Shown here: positions 16,619 to 24,959 of the stretch, in pieces
Numbering within the stretch: the stretch's first letter is position 1
Layout: each line of letters opens with the position of its first letter
Source of the DNA: Bordetella parapertussis
Lineage (GTDB): Bacteria > Pseudomonadota > Gammaproteobacteria > Burkholderiales > SG8-41
Assembly (NCBI GenBank): GCA_945864585.1
Contig: CAMBCF010000012.1
Location: 1 to 57,454, forward strand
Direction: 5' to 3'
DNA: 57,454 nucleotides
Notes under the pieces: generated by a model
Seen by the model: only the letters and a program-made list of their open reading frames with translations
What the model was told of the DNA's origin: nothing
Database searches by the model: none
Translations under genes and position numbers: made by a program

Positions 16619-16649
16619 CTTGAAATCGCGTATTTCGCCCTGATATAAT
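16619..16649 (+). promoter_or_regulatory. htpG promoter with sigma-32-like and sigma-70-like boxes
   Basis: CTTGAAA at 16619-16625, 12 bases, then CCCTGATA at 16638-16645 resembles the heat-shock consensus (CTTGAAA and CCCCATNT). Overlapping it, TTGAAA at 16620-16625 and TATAAT at 16644-16649 are spaced by 18 bases as a sigma-70 promoter. Placed 36 bases ahead of htpG, this fits dual basal and heat-induced control. Confidence 0.65.
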
Positions 16650-16685
16650 TAGCTAAATATTTGTTTTTATTGGGATTTTACAATT

Positions 16686-18614
16686 ATGAGCGATACCACT
16701 GCCAGCAAAGAAACCCACGGCTTTCAGGCCGAAGTCAAACAACTGCTCAACCTGATGATCCATTCCTTGTATAGCAACAAGGAGATTTTCCTGCGCGAAC
16801 TAGTTTCCAATGCGTCCGACGCCGCCGACAAACTGCGCTTTGAAGCACTCACCGACAAGGCGTTGATGGAGAACGACGGGGAATTAAAAATTAACGTGGC
16901 CTTCGATCCCAAGGCGCGCACGGTGACCGTCAGCGACAACGGCATCGGCATGTCGCGCGACGAAGTCATTGCCAACATCGGCACCATCGCCAAATCGGGC
17001 ACGCGCGAATTTCTCAACGCGCTCACCGGCGATCAGGCCAAAGACGCCAATCTCATCGGGCAATTCGGCGTGGGTTTTTATTCGTCGTTCGTGGTCGCCG
17101 ATAAAGTGACGGTAGTGACACGCCGCGCAGCGCAGCCCGCCGCCAGCGGCGTGCGTTGGGAATCCGACGGCGGTGGGGAGTACACCCTCGAAGCGTTCGA
17201 CAAAGAAACGCGCGGCACTGAAGTCACGCTGCACCTGCGCGAAGACGAGGATGATCTCGCGGATTTCACCAATGGCAACCGTTTGCGCACTATCATCCGC
17301 AAATACTCCGACCACATCATGCTGCCCATAGTGATGAAAGAAGAAGAATGGGACAAGGATAACTCGGTCTATCGCACCACCGGCAAAGACCAAACCGTCA
17401 ATCAGGCGAGCGCGCTGTGGGCGCGCCCCAAGAACGACATTAGCGAAGAGCAGTACCACGAGTTTTACAAACACGTGGCGCATGATTCCGAGGCGCCTCT
17501 CACGTACTCGCACAATCGCGTCGAGGGCCGCAAGGAATACACGCAACTGCTGTACATACCCGCGCGCGCGCCGTTTGACCTGTGGGATCGCGAGCATCGC
17601 CGCGGCATCAAGCTGTATGTGTGCCGCGTCTTTATCATGGACGATGCCGAGCAACTGCTGCCGGTGTATCTGCGTTTCGTGCGCGGCGTGATTGATTCCG
17701 CCGACTTGCCGCTGAACGTGTCGCGCGAAATTCTGCAGGAGTCGAAAGACATCGAAGCCATGCGTGCAGGCAACGTCAAGCGCGTGCTGACGATGATCGA
17801 AGACCTCGCCGAAAACCACAAAGAAAAATTTGCCACCTTGTGGAAGGAATTCGGCAAAGTCATCAAGGAAGGCGTGGTTGAGGACTACGGCAACCGCGAG
17901 CGCATTGCGAAAATCATGCGCTTCGCCTCCACGCATACCGACACCGATGCGCAGGAGGTTTCAATCGCGGATTACATCGCGCGCATGAAACCGGAGCAGG
18001 AAAAAATCTACTTCGTCACTGCCGAAACCTTCGCCGCCGCCAAGAACAGCCCGCACCTTGAAGTGTTCCGCAAAAAAGGCGTCGAAGTGCTGCTGATGGC
18101 GGATCGGGTGGACGAATGGGTGATGCAGCACCTCACTGAATTCGAGAAAAAACCGCTGCAATCCGTGGCCAAAGGCCGTCTTGAGCTGGGCAAACTCGAG
18201 GACGAAGCAGAGAAAAAATCGCAGGAAAAAGAAGAAGGCGAATCCAAACCGCTGCTCGAGCGCATCAAAAATTCCCTCGGTGACACCGTGAAGGATGTGC
18301 GCGTCACACTGCGCCTCACCGATTCACCGGCGTGCCTGGTGGCGGACGAACACGACATGGGCGCCAACTTCCAGCGCATGCTCAAAGCCGCCGGACAAAA
18401 TGCGCCAATGTCCAAACCCATACTCGAAATCAATCCGCATCACGCGCTGGTGCAGCGCCTGAAAGATGAATCAGACGAAGCGCGCTTTGGTGATCTTGCA
18501 AAAATATTATTCGATCAATCGCTGCTCGCCGAAGGCGGCCAGCTCGAAGACCCGGCGGGGTTTGTGAAGCGGCTGAATCAGTTGATGCTGGCGCTGGGCG
18601 CAAAAACGGCGTAG
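16686..18614 (+). CDS. htpG: Molecular chaperone HtpG (Hsp90)
   Basis: Cytosolic Hsp90 chaperone of 642 residues, usual for bacterial HtpG. The N-terminal GHKL ATPase shows [29 protein letters not shown] and [18 protein letters not shown]. The middle domain has [13 protein letters not shown], with the ATPase-activating Arg. A charged linker near residue 510 ([17 protein letters not shown]) precedes the C-terminal dimerisation domain. The eukaryotic MEEVD tail is absent, as expected. It refolds client proteins under stress. It stands alone, with its own promoter at 16619-16649, on the same strand as the permease but after a 153-base gap. Confidence 0.98.
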   Translation: MSDTTASKETHGFQAEVKQLLNLMIHSLYSNKEIFLRELVSNASDAADKLRFEALTDKALMENDGELKINVAFDPKARTVTVSDNGIGMSRDEVIANIGTIAKSGTREFLNALTGDQAKDANLIGQFGVGFYSSFVVADKVTVVTRRAAQPAASGVRWESDGGGEYTLEAFDKETRGTEVTLHLREDEDDLADFTNGNRLRTIIRKYSDHIMLPIVMKEEEWDKDNSVYRTTGKDQTVNQASALWARPKNDISEEQYHEFYKHVAHDSEAPLTYSHNRVEGRKEYTQLLYIPARAPFDLWDREHRRGIKLYVCRVFIMDDAEQLLPVYLRFVRGVIDSADLPLNVSREILQESKDIEAMRAGNVKRVLTMIEDLAENHKEKFATLWKEFGKVIKEGVVEDYGNRERIAKIMRFASTHTDTDAQEVSIADYIARMKPEQEKIYFVTAETFAAAKNSPHLEVFRKKGVEVLLMADRVDEWVMQHLTEFEKKPLQSVAKGRLELGKLEDEAEKKSQEKEEGESKPLLERIKNSLGDTVKDVRVTLRLTDSPACLVADEHDMGANFQRMLKAAGQNAPMSKPILEINPHHALVQRLKDESDEARFGDLAKILFDQSLLAEGGQLEDPAGFVKRLNQLMLALGAKTA

Positions 18615-18695
18615 CCGCGCCGTACGTGCGTGCAGCTGGGGCGGGTGTGGTAAAAATATAGGTTGAACTGTCACTAAAGTTTTATTTTTAAAGAA

Positions 18696-19478
18696 TTATT
18701 TTGCACATCTGAAAGCGATGTTGTGATGCCCGGCGCGTGGATTGCGCGACAGGTTTCGTCCGCGCTGCGTGGTGGTGATTTCGCCGGCAGGTGAATCGTG
18801 TCCGCCGCCGCGCGTGGCTCGCACCGGGCCAGGGGTTAAATCTTCGCGCCCGTCGTCGGCACGATAGGGGTACGGGCGATAGGCGCTCGACACCCATTCC
18901 CAGGCGTTGCCTGCCAGGCCCAGCACGCCGTAAGCGCTCGCGCCAGCAGCGAAATTTTCAACCGGCGCGGTGTCATTAAAGCGCGCGCCGAATTGCGCGC
19001 GTGTGCGGTCCGGCGCAGCGCTGCCCCACGGGTATTTGCGCCCGTCGGCGCCGCGCGCGGCTTTCTCGCGTTCGGCTTCGCTGGGCAAACGTTTGCCGCG
19101 CCAGGTGCAATACTCGCGTGAGCCCAGCCATGAAGGTTCCACCACGGGATGGTTCTCAAACCCACGGTCGGCGGCGTATTTGCCGGCGGCCTGATGGATG
19201 CGCGCATCGTTGTCGTCGTAGTCGTAGAGCCGCTCGCCCCTGGCGCTGCTGTGGCCGCGCACGTTCAGAAATTCCGCGAATTGCGCGTTGGTCACCGGCA
19301 GCCGGTCGATGTGAAATGCCGGCAATGTGATTTGATGCGCGGGGCGCTCGTCGTCGGGGCCGTCGTCGCGGCCCATGGTGAATGGGCCGGCGGGTATGCT
19401 CACCATCTCATCTGCCGCGTATGCACACGCGCATGCGCTCACGCACGCGAACCCGATGATGAGCAACCGCCGCACCAC
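18696..19478 (-). CDS. Exported FGE/SUMF1-like protein lacking the active-site cysteines
   Basis: 260 residues: signal peptide (ending near CAYA before ADEMVSIPAG), then one formylglycine-generating-enzyme fold: FTMGRDDGPDDERPAHQITL, LPVTNAQFAEFL, RLPSEAEREKAARG, YPWGSAAPD, GNAWEWVSSAY and NIAFRCAK. In true FGE, GGSYxCHxxYC carries two copper-binding catalytic Cys; here that stretch reads GGGHDSPAGEITTTQRG with none. It therefore should not make formylglycine and more likely binds or serves another function, as in other FGE-fold families. The GTG start abuts the TGA of the upstream Bug gene, so the two form an operon. Confidence 0.85.
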   Translation of the reverse strand: MVRRLLIIGFACVSACACAYAADEMVSIPAGPFTMGRDDGPDDERPAHQITLPAFHIDRLPVTNAQFAEFLNVRGHSSARGERLYDYDDNDARIHQAAGKYAADRGFENHPVVEPSWLGSREYCTWRGKRLPSEAEREKAARGADGRKYPWGSAAPDRTRAQFGARFNDTAPVENFAAGASAYGVLGLAGNAWEWVSSAYRPYPYRADDGREDLTPGPVRATRGGGHDSPAGEITTTQRGRNLSRNPRAGHHNIAFRCAK

Positions 19479-20474
19479 TCACTCCGGCCTGATACCCGCT
19501 GCCTTCACAACTTTGCCGATGGTCGCGTAGTCGGCGCGTATCATGCGCGCCATTTCGTCGGGCGATTCACTGGCGCTGGGCGCAAGCCCTTGCGTAGCGA
19601 ACTGTTCCCTTACTTCGGGCATGGCCGCGACTTTGCGCATCACGCCGTGCACCTGGCTGACGATGGCGCGCGGCGTGCCCACCGGCGCCAGTACGCCGTT
19701 CCAGCTTACGTATTCGTAACCGGGCACGCCCGCTTCGGCGATAGTGAGCAGTTCCGGCAAAATCGGCGAGCGTTGTCGGGAAGAAATCGCGATGGCTCTG
19801 AGACGCCCGGCGCGGATCTGTCCGACCAGCGCCGCTGCCGGTGATATCGCCCATTGCGCTTCGCCGCCGACCACGGCGGTGGTCATCGGCCCGCCGCCTT
19901 TGTAGGGCACGTGCGTGGTGTTGATGCCGGTGAAGCTGACGAACAATAATCCTGCCAGATGGCTGGAGGAGCCGACGCCGGCCGATCCCATGTTGAGCTT
20001 GCCGGGCTGTGACCTCACCAATGCCAGAAATTCGCTTACGCTCTTTACCGGCAATGCGGGATTGACCACGAACACGGCCTCGACATTGGCGAACAGCGAA
20101 ATCGGCGCGAAGTCTTTCAGCGTATCGAACGGCAGCTTTTTGTAAGTGAAACTGGACACGATCATCGAGCTCGAAGCGCCCGCCAGCAGCGTGTAGCCGT
20201 CGGCGGCTGCGCGCGCCGCGAGTTCCACACCGATGGTGCCGCCGGCGCCGCCGCGATTGTCGATCACGATCTGCTGGCCCAGCGACTCGCTCATTTTCGC
20301 GGCGAAGATGCGCAAAATCGTATCTAGTGACGAGCCCGCCGATTGCGCGGCGATCATGCGAATGGGACGTTGGGGGTAGGTAGGGGCTGCGCCTGTTGAA
20401 ATGGGCTGCGCTTGCGCGCCCGCCATGACCAAGCACAGCCCTGCAACGGCCAACCCGGTGAGTTTTTGCAGCAT
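19479..20474 (-). CDS. Bug-family TTT substrate-binding protein
   Basis: 331 residues from the ATG at 20474, chosen because GGAGGA lies at 20481-20486 with six-base spacing and the signal peptide (LTGLAVAGLCLVMAGAQA) then begins at the N-terminus. The glycine loop is altered to AQSAGSSLDTILR, with Ser in place of the second Gly; IDNRGGAGGTIG and AADGYTLLAG follow. A short proline-rich run (PISTGAAPTYPQRP) precedes the first strand. It is the leading gene of a two-gene operon with the FGE-like protein, an uncommon pairing. It diverges from the cupin gene. Confidence 0.9.
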   Translation of the reverse strand: MLQKLTGLAVAGLCLVMAGAQAQPISTGAAPTYPQRPIRMIAAQSAGSSLDTILRIFAAKMSESLGQQIVIDNRGGAGGTIGVELAARAAADGYTLLAGASSSMIVSSFTYKKLPFDTLKDFAPISLFANVEAVFVVNPALPVKSVSEFLALVRSQPGKLNMGSAGVGSSSHLAGLLFVSFTGINTTHVPYKGGGPMTTAVVGGEAQWAISPAAALVGQIRAGRLRAIAISSRQRSPILPELLTIAEAGVPGYEYVSWNGVLAPVGTPRAIVSQVHGVMRKVAAMPEVREQFATQGLAPSASESPDEMARMIRADYATIGKVVKAAGIRPE

Positions 20475-20599
20475 ATGGATTCCTCCGTGACGTGCCAGCA
20501 GCATTCTGGCACGGCTGGCGTTCGGTGACGAAGCCCTCTTTCCAAAATAGGGAAATTGGGCGCACAATATCTCCTCACACACATTCATGGGAGACCGTT

Positions 20600-21118
20600 A
20601 TGGGAAATATGGAACAGGTTGGACAAACGCTGGAAACCTTCGCTGCCCAATGCCACGAAGCTATCAAGGCACAACCCGGCCCCGCGGGCCGCCGCAAGGT
20701 CGTCAACCTGTTGTCGCAAGTATTGAGGGACGAGCCATTTGTCGCGAAATACGTGGATAGCAACGATAAAGAACGCAATATTCTGTATCAGGATCCCGAA
20801 TTCGGCTTTTGCATAATCGCGCACAACTACGAAGGCCCCAAGGAAAGCGGCCCTCACGATCACGGCCATTCCTGGGCAATTTATGGGCAGGCGCGCGGTG
20901 AGACAGCCATGAACGACTGGGCGCTGCTCGAAAAAGCCAGCGCTGAAGTGCCAGGCAAGGTAAAGCACGTTCGCACCTACAAGCTGACGCCGGGCATCGC
21001 GCACCTGTATAACGAAGGCGACCTGCATTCGCCGAGTCGCGCTGCTTCGACCAAGCTGATACGCATCGAAGGCACCGACATGACCAAGGTGACGCGGTTC
21101 AAGTTTGTGGCGGTGTGA
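20600..21118 (+). CDS. Cupin-domain protein
   Basis: 172 residues from the ATG at 20600 (GGGAG at 20589-20593, six-base spacing). A helical N-terminus (about 1-45) is followed by a single cupin barrel. Metal-binding motif 1 reads GPHDHGHSWAIYGQARGE (two His of the HxH type plus the Glu); motif 2 reads PGIAHLYNEGDLHSP with the last His. The pattern resembles cysteine-dioxygenase-like or general small-molecule dioxygenase/isomerase cupins. I cannot name the substrate. No signal peptide, so cytosolic. It diverges from the Bug-FGE operon and converges on lplT across a repeat-rich spacer. Confidence 0.8.
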   Translation: MGNMEQVGQTLETFAAQCHEAIKAQPGPAGRRKVVNLLSQVLRDEPFVAKYVDSNDKERNILYQDPEFGFCIIAHNYEGPKESGPHDHGHSWAIYGQARGETAMNDWALLEKASAEVPGKVKHVRTYKLTPGIAHLYNEGDLHSPSRAASTKLIRIEGTDMTKVTRFKFVAV

Positions 21119-21123
21119 GGGTA

Positions 21124-21179
21124 GAACCGTGAAGAGTGAAGGGGTACCCCGTTCACCCTTCACCCTTAACCCTTCACGC
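21124..21179. repeat. Convergent-gene spacer of CCCTTCAC words
   Basis: The spacer holds GTGAAGAGTGAAGGGG and then four CCCTTCACCC/CCCTTAACC units in opposite sense, so the two halves can pair around the central GTACCCC. It may act as a weak bidirectional terminator for the two convergent genes. Its style matches the other periodic spacers. Confidence 0.5.
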
Positions 21180-21183
21180 ACGG

Positions 21184-22479
21184 TCAGTGCGCGGTCCCGG
21201 TCGGTATAACCGGCATTGGCCCCTGCGTCAGATTGTAGAGGTGGCGTTTACGAACCAGCCACATCGAGATTGACACAAACGCGCCAAACAGTGCGATCAC
21301 GATATAGATCGACAAATCTACTGAAATCAGCAGCGCGTAGAGGCCGATCATGCACAGAATGGAAATGTTCTCATTGAAGTTTTGCACGGCGATGGAATGC
21401 CCGGCACCCATCAAAATATGGCCGCGATGCTGCAACAGCGCGTTCATCGGCACCACAAAAAATCCCGCCAGCGCGCCGATGAGGATGATCAGCGGCACCG
21501 CCAGATAGACGGTTTGCACCACGATCATCGCCATCACGATCACGCCCATTGCGATGCCCATCGGAACCACGTTCACCGCACGATTGAGCGGCACCATTTT
21601 TGCCGCAAGTATTGCGCCTATGGCGATCCCCGCTGCGCATACGCCCTGCAGATAGGTGCCTTGTGACAGGGTATAGCCGAGCGCGACCTCCGCCCACTTC
21701 AATACGATGAATTGCAAGGTGGCGCCGGCGCCCCAGAATAAGGTGGTGGTCGCCAGTGAAATCTGCCCGAGTTTGTCGGTCCACAGCAGTTTCACGCAAT
21801 GCGCGAACTCGCGTATCAGATAGATCGGATTGCGATTGACCATCTTGTGATCGACGCCGGTGTTCGGGATAAACAGGTTGAAAATCGCCGCGATCACATA
21901 GAACGCAATAATAAACACTATGGCGGCTTCGCCGGCAGTGTCGATGCCGGTGTTGATGCGCGGTATGTCTATGGCCAGCAAGCGGCTGGAAACCGCTTCA
22001 CTCACCAGCATGCCGCCGAGCAGCGTACCCAGAATGATCGAGCCCACGGTGAGGCCCTCGATCCAGCCGTTGGCGATCACCAGTTTGTGATGCGGCAGAT
22101 ACTCGGTAAGGATGCCGTACTTGGCGGGCGAATACGCGGCGGCGCCCAGGCCCACCACAGAGTAGCCAAAGAGTATGGTCACGTAGCCTTCAACGCCGGG
22201 TATCGACCACCATTGGTGCGTGAAGATCACCAGGCAGCCTGCAATCTTGATGGTGTTGGTGATCAGCATCACGCGGCCCTTGGGCATGGAGTCGGCGAAG
22301 GCGCCAACCACCGCCGCGAACAACACATACGATACCGTGAAAAAAAACTTCAGCATCGGCGTCATCCATTCGGGCGCATACAACTGCATCAGCAGCGCTA
22401 TGGAGGCGACCAGCAGCGCGTTGTCGGCAAGCGACGAGAAAAATTGCGCTGCCATGATGATGTAAAAACCGAAGGGCAT
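21184..22479 (-). CDS. lplT: Lysophospholipid transporter LplT
   Basis: Inner-membrane MFS transporter of 431 residues that flips lysophospholipids inward for re-acylation. Evidence: family N-terminus GFYIIMAAQFFSSLADNALLVA, with Asp and Asn in helix 1, and GAAAYSPAKYGILTEYLPHHKLVIANGWIEG, the LplT signature loop. About 12 hydrophobic helices. In enterobacteria it neighbours aas; here the acyltransferase is not adjacent. The ATG at 22479 lacks a clear ribosome site. It diverges from alr across a 213-base gap in which I see no clear promoter or repeat. Confidence 0.93.
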   Translation of the reverse strand: MPFGFYIIMAAQFFSSLADNALLVASIALLMQLYAPEWMTPMLKFFFTVSYVLFAAVVGAFADSMPKGRVMLITNTIKIAGCLVIFTHQWWSIPGVEGYVTILFGYSVVGLGAAAYSPAKYGILTEYLPHHKLVIANGWIEGLTVGSIILGTLLGGMLVSEAVSSRLLAIDIPRINTGIDTAGEAAIVFIIAFYVIAAIFNLFIPNTGVDHKMVNRNPIYLIREFAHCVKLLWTDKLGQISLATTTLFWGAGATLQFIVLKWAEVALGYTLSQGTYLQGVCAAGIAIGAILAAKMVPLNRAVNVVPMGIAMGVIVMAMIVVQTVYLAVPLIILIGALAGFFVVPMNALLQHRGHILMGAGHSIAVQNFNENISILCMIGLYALLISVDLSIYIVIALFGAFVSISMWLVRKRHLYNLTQGPMPVIPTGTAH

Positions 22480-22692
22480 GTTTCTGTTTTATAAGGATTT
22501 TTCGTGTTTCGCCAGCGGGCCGGCGCAACGCAGGCGAGGTTATACCATAGTTCCATGCAATTCGATTTTATACAGCCTGCCTTTGGTCAGGGCAGGTGCC
22601 GGTGAAGCTACTCGCCGGTGTGGAAATGTGGTTGAATGGACCGGGGCGCTTCAGTTTTGGTGCACATGCCTTGTTTGTTCTTAGAATAGATC

Positions 22693-23769
22693 TTGTCACG
22701 CCCAATAGCCGCCACCATCGATTTAGCTGCGCTGCGCCATAACCTTGGCGTGGTGAGGCTGCACGCAAAACAATCGCGCGTGCTGGCCGTGCTGAAGGCC
22801 AATGCTTATGGGCATGGCGTGATGCGCGTGGCGCGCGCGCTGGCGGACGCGGGCGTGGACGGCTTTGCGTTGCTGGAACTAGATGTAGCGATTGCGCTGC
22901 GCGACGCCGGCTACAAGCAGCGCATCGTGCTGCTTGAAGGTTTTTTCGATGCGCGTGAATTGGCGGTGCTGGCTGAACATCGCATCGACGTTGTTGTTCA
23001 TTGTGCGCAACAGATCGCGATGCTGCGCAACGCGCCCGCCGGCGCGAAGCTCAATGCGTTGATCAAACTTAACACCGGCATGAATCGCCTGGGTTTCAGT
23101 GAAGCGGAATTTCACGGCGCGCTCGCGGCCCTGCGTGTAAATGCCGCAGCAGGTGAGATTACGCTGATGACGCATTTCGCCAACGCGGATGATGCGCGTG
23201 GTGTGGCGTGGCAAATGCACGCCTTTGAACGCATGACGCGCGGCGCGGTGCTGCCGCGCAGCCTCGCCAACTCGGCAGCGATTGTGCGCTACCCCGAAAC
23301 CCACGCCGATTGGGTGCGCCCCGGCATCATGCTCTACGGCGCTACCCCGTTCGCCGATGTCAGCGCCGCGCAATTGGAATTAAAGCCGGTGATGACCCTG
23401 ACCTCGGAAATTATCGCCGTGCAACAGTTGAAGGCGGGCGACACCACGGGCTACGGCGGCGTTTACGTGGCGGATCGTGATACCCGCATTGGTGTGGTGG
23501 CCTGCGGCTACGCCGACGGCTATCCGCGCCATGCGCCCAGCGCTACGCCGGTACGCGTGGGCGATGCCCTGAGCGGCACCGTGGGCCGCGTGTCGATGGA
23601 CATGTTGTGCGTGGATCTCACTGCGCTGCCCGATGCCGGCGTGGGCACGCCGGTTACCTTGTGGGGCGAGGGCAATCCGGTGGATGACGTTGCTGTGGCT
23701 GCCGGCACCGTGGGCTACGAATTATTGTGTGCGCTGGCGCCGCGCGTGCCGGTGGTGGAACAGGAATAA
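22693..23769 (+). CDS. alr: Alanine racemase
   Basis: PLP-dependent fold-type III racemase (358 residues) that makes D-alanine for peptidoglycan in the cytosol. The PLP lysine is Lys35 in AVLKANAYGHG. Further marks: LNTGMNRLGF, RPGIMLYG and the second catalytic site region VACGYADGYPRH. The start is TTG at 22693, supported by the typical N-terminus SRPIAATIDLAALRHNL; no strong ribosome site is seen. It is divergent from lplT, a pairing with radA downstream that is common in betaproteobacteria, here interrupted by gene debris at 23770-24272. Confidence 0.96.
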   Translation: MSRPIAATIDLAALRHNLGVVRLHAKQSRVLAVLKANAYGHGVMRVARALADAGVDGFALLELDVAIALRDAGYKQRIVLLEGFFDARELAVLAEHRIDVVVHCAQQIAMLRNAPAGAKLNALIKLNTGMNRLGFSEAEFHGALAALRVNAAAGEITLMTHFANADDARGVAWQMHAFERMTRGAVLPRSLANSAAIVRYPETHADWVRPGIMLYGATPFADVSAAQLELKPVMTLTSEIIAVQQLKAGDTTGYGGVYVADRDTRIGVVACGYADGYPRHAPSATPVRVGDALSGTVGRVSMDMLCVDLTALPDAGVGTPVTLWGEGNPVDDVAVAAGTVGYELLCALAPRVPVVEQE

Positions 23770-23771
23770 GT

Positions 23772-23996
23772 GATGCATTTTTTGTGCGCAGCGCGGACGA
23801 TTTGGTTATGCGCGGCCTGGATGAAGCGACCACAAAACTGATCCTCGCGAACTCGATCAGCCCGCTGCCATTACGCAATCTCTGGGATACCGGCTCAAAC
23901 GTATCGATCTGTTTCGCATGCGCCTTGCGACCGCTTCGCGTGAGCAATTACGTGAGGAGGTTGTTGTGTTGGAATGGCCGGGAAAGTTGAGGTGAG
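23772..23996 (+). pseudogene. Degraded gene fragment, possibly of an R-M locus
   Basis: Two partial frames read like protein but join only by a shift: DLVMRGLDEATTKLILANSI at about 23805-23864, and from 23867 SLGYRLKRIDLFRMRLATASR, continuing REQLREEVVVLEWPGKLR to the TGA at 23994. The end abuts the start of the next fragment, as in co-transcribed partners. I do not recognise the family. Confidence 0.4.
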
Positions 23997-23999
23997 TTG

Positions 24000-24145
24000 T
24001 GGAAAAGAAGAAGAACCGCTACCTGCAAATCATCGAATCGATATTCGACGAGCACTACACGCGCGGCGCCGCTGAAATCGCATTCACACGTGAGGATATT
24101 TACGGCGGCGCAACGGCTGAACAGACTTTCCGGCAGCCCGCGTAG
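24000..24145 (+). pseudogene. N-terminal fragment resembling a restriction-endonuclease-like gene
   Basis: From GTG at 24000, the reading KKKNRYLQIIESIFDEHYT followed by RGAAEIAFTREDIY resembles, from memory, the start of a restriction-type nuclease or DNA-binding family. The reading then loses sense (GGATAEQTFRQPA) and stops at 24145 where the palindromic element at 24131-24272 begins. Only about 35 native codons remain. The element probably marks the break point. Confidence 0.4.
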
Positions 24146-24272
24146 GGCGCAATGCTTCGCTTCAAGTGTTCCCTTGTCCCATTGCGCCGAATGCGGTTTG
24201 CAAAGTAACTATGCAGCGCAATAGGGATTGCGCCCTACGCGCTGTAAAGTTATCTTAAGGACACTACACTAG
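24131..24272. repeat. Palindromic dispersed element, copy A
   Basis: The element has GTAGGGCGCAAT near one end and ATTGCGCCCTAC near the other, an inner ATTGCGCCGAATGCG, and a 32-base tail ending GGACACTACACTAG. The second copy is at 48450-48567. The tails match at 28 of 32 positions by eye, while the cores are in opposite orientation. It is MITE- or REP-like. No tRNA or ORF lies inside. From 24273 to 24448 is the leader of the DUF4118 gene. Confidence 0.75.
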
Positions 24273-24448
24273 CCCTAAACGGAAATAAGTCGATGTGTTT
24301 GCGCCCAAGTCGCGCCGGCATACGCTGCCGATAGGAGTCAGTTCCAGCGCCGGTGCGTGCCGGTGTATAAGCGCCTTGTAAAAACGCATGCATCCGGGTG
24401 TATGATGACACCTTCACTCACGCAGCCAGACACGCAGGCAGACTACTC

Positions 24449-24895
24449 ATGAGCACGCCAGAATCCAAACACTGGAAAGCAGATTTTGCCGGCGGTGTTG
24501 CGCCGCACCTTAATGCGCGCTGGCAGATGCGTTATGGCGTGGCTTTTGGCGTGGTGTTGACCGCGTTTCTGCTGCGGCTGACACTATTCGGCCACCTTGA
24601 TACACGCCTGCCTTTTTCTTTTTTCCTGTTGGGTGTGATGGTGGTGGCGTGGTACGGCGGTCTTGGTCCCGGCTTGTTTGCCACCGCCGCCGGCTTGCTG
24701 CTGGGCGGCTACTTCTTTTTGCCGCGCACCGGCGCGATGGTAGCCATGGGTGAGGCGGAGCGCACCGCTATTATGCTGTTTGTCATCAATGGGACGCTGG
24801 TGTCGTTTTTGCTGGACAATCTGCATACGCGCATCAAAAAACTCGAGGCCGACAGAGCCAGGAGCGCCGGCCCGCAAGCGGACGCGGAACGCTGA
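24449..24895 (+). CDS. DUF4118-domain membrane protein without kinase
   Basis: About 148 residues from the ATG at 24449 (a longer start at 24398 is possible; neither has a good ribosome site). After a soluble N-terminus come three to four closely packed hydrophobic segments: VAFGVVLTAFLLRLTLF, LPFSFFLLGVMVVAWYGGLG, GLFATAAGLLLGGYFFLP and AIMLFVINGTLVSFLLD. The pattern matches the DUF4118 sensor module of KdpD-type kinases. The histidine kinase part is missing; a charged helix (LHTRIKKLEADRARS) ends the protein. Function unknown. A poorly spaced TTGTAA/TATGAT pair lies at 24376-24406. Confidence 0.75.
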   Translation: MSTPESKHWKADFAGGVAPHLNARWQMRYGVAFGVVLTAFLLRLTLFGHLDTRLPFSFFLLGVMVVAWYGGLGPGLFATAAGLLLGGYFFLPRTGAMVAMGEAERTAIMLFVINGTLVSFLLDNLHTRIKKLEADRARSAGPQADAER

Positions 24896-24959
24896 TCGTC
24901 CTGCAGTACCGATGGCTGCGCGTTAAGACAGCGCCGGCCCCCGACTTGCAATAGCCGTC

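Noticed and set aside
16884-17936. Long open frame (350 codons) on the minus strand
   Set aside because: It is fully antisense to htpG, has a His/Arg/Val-rich composition and no family marks. It is a shadow of GC-rich codon use.
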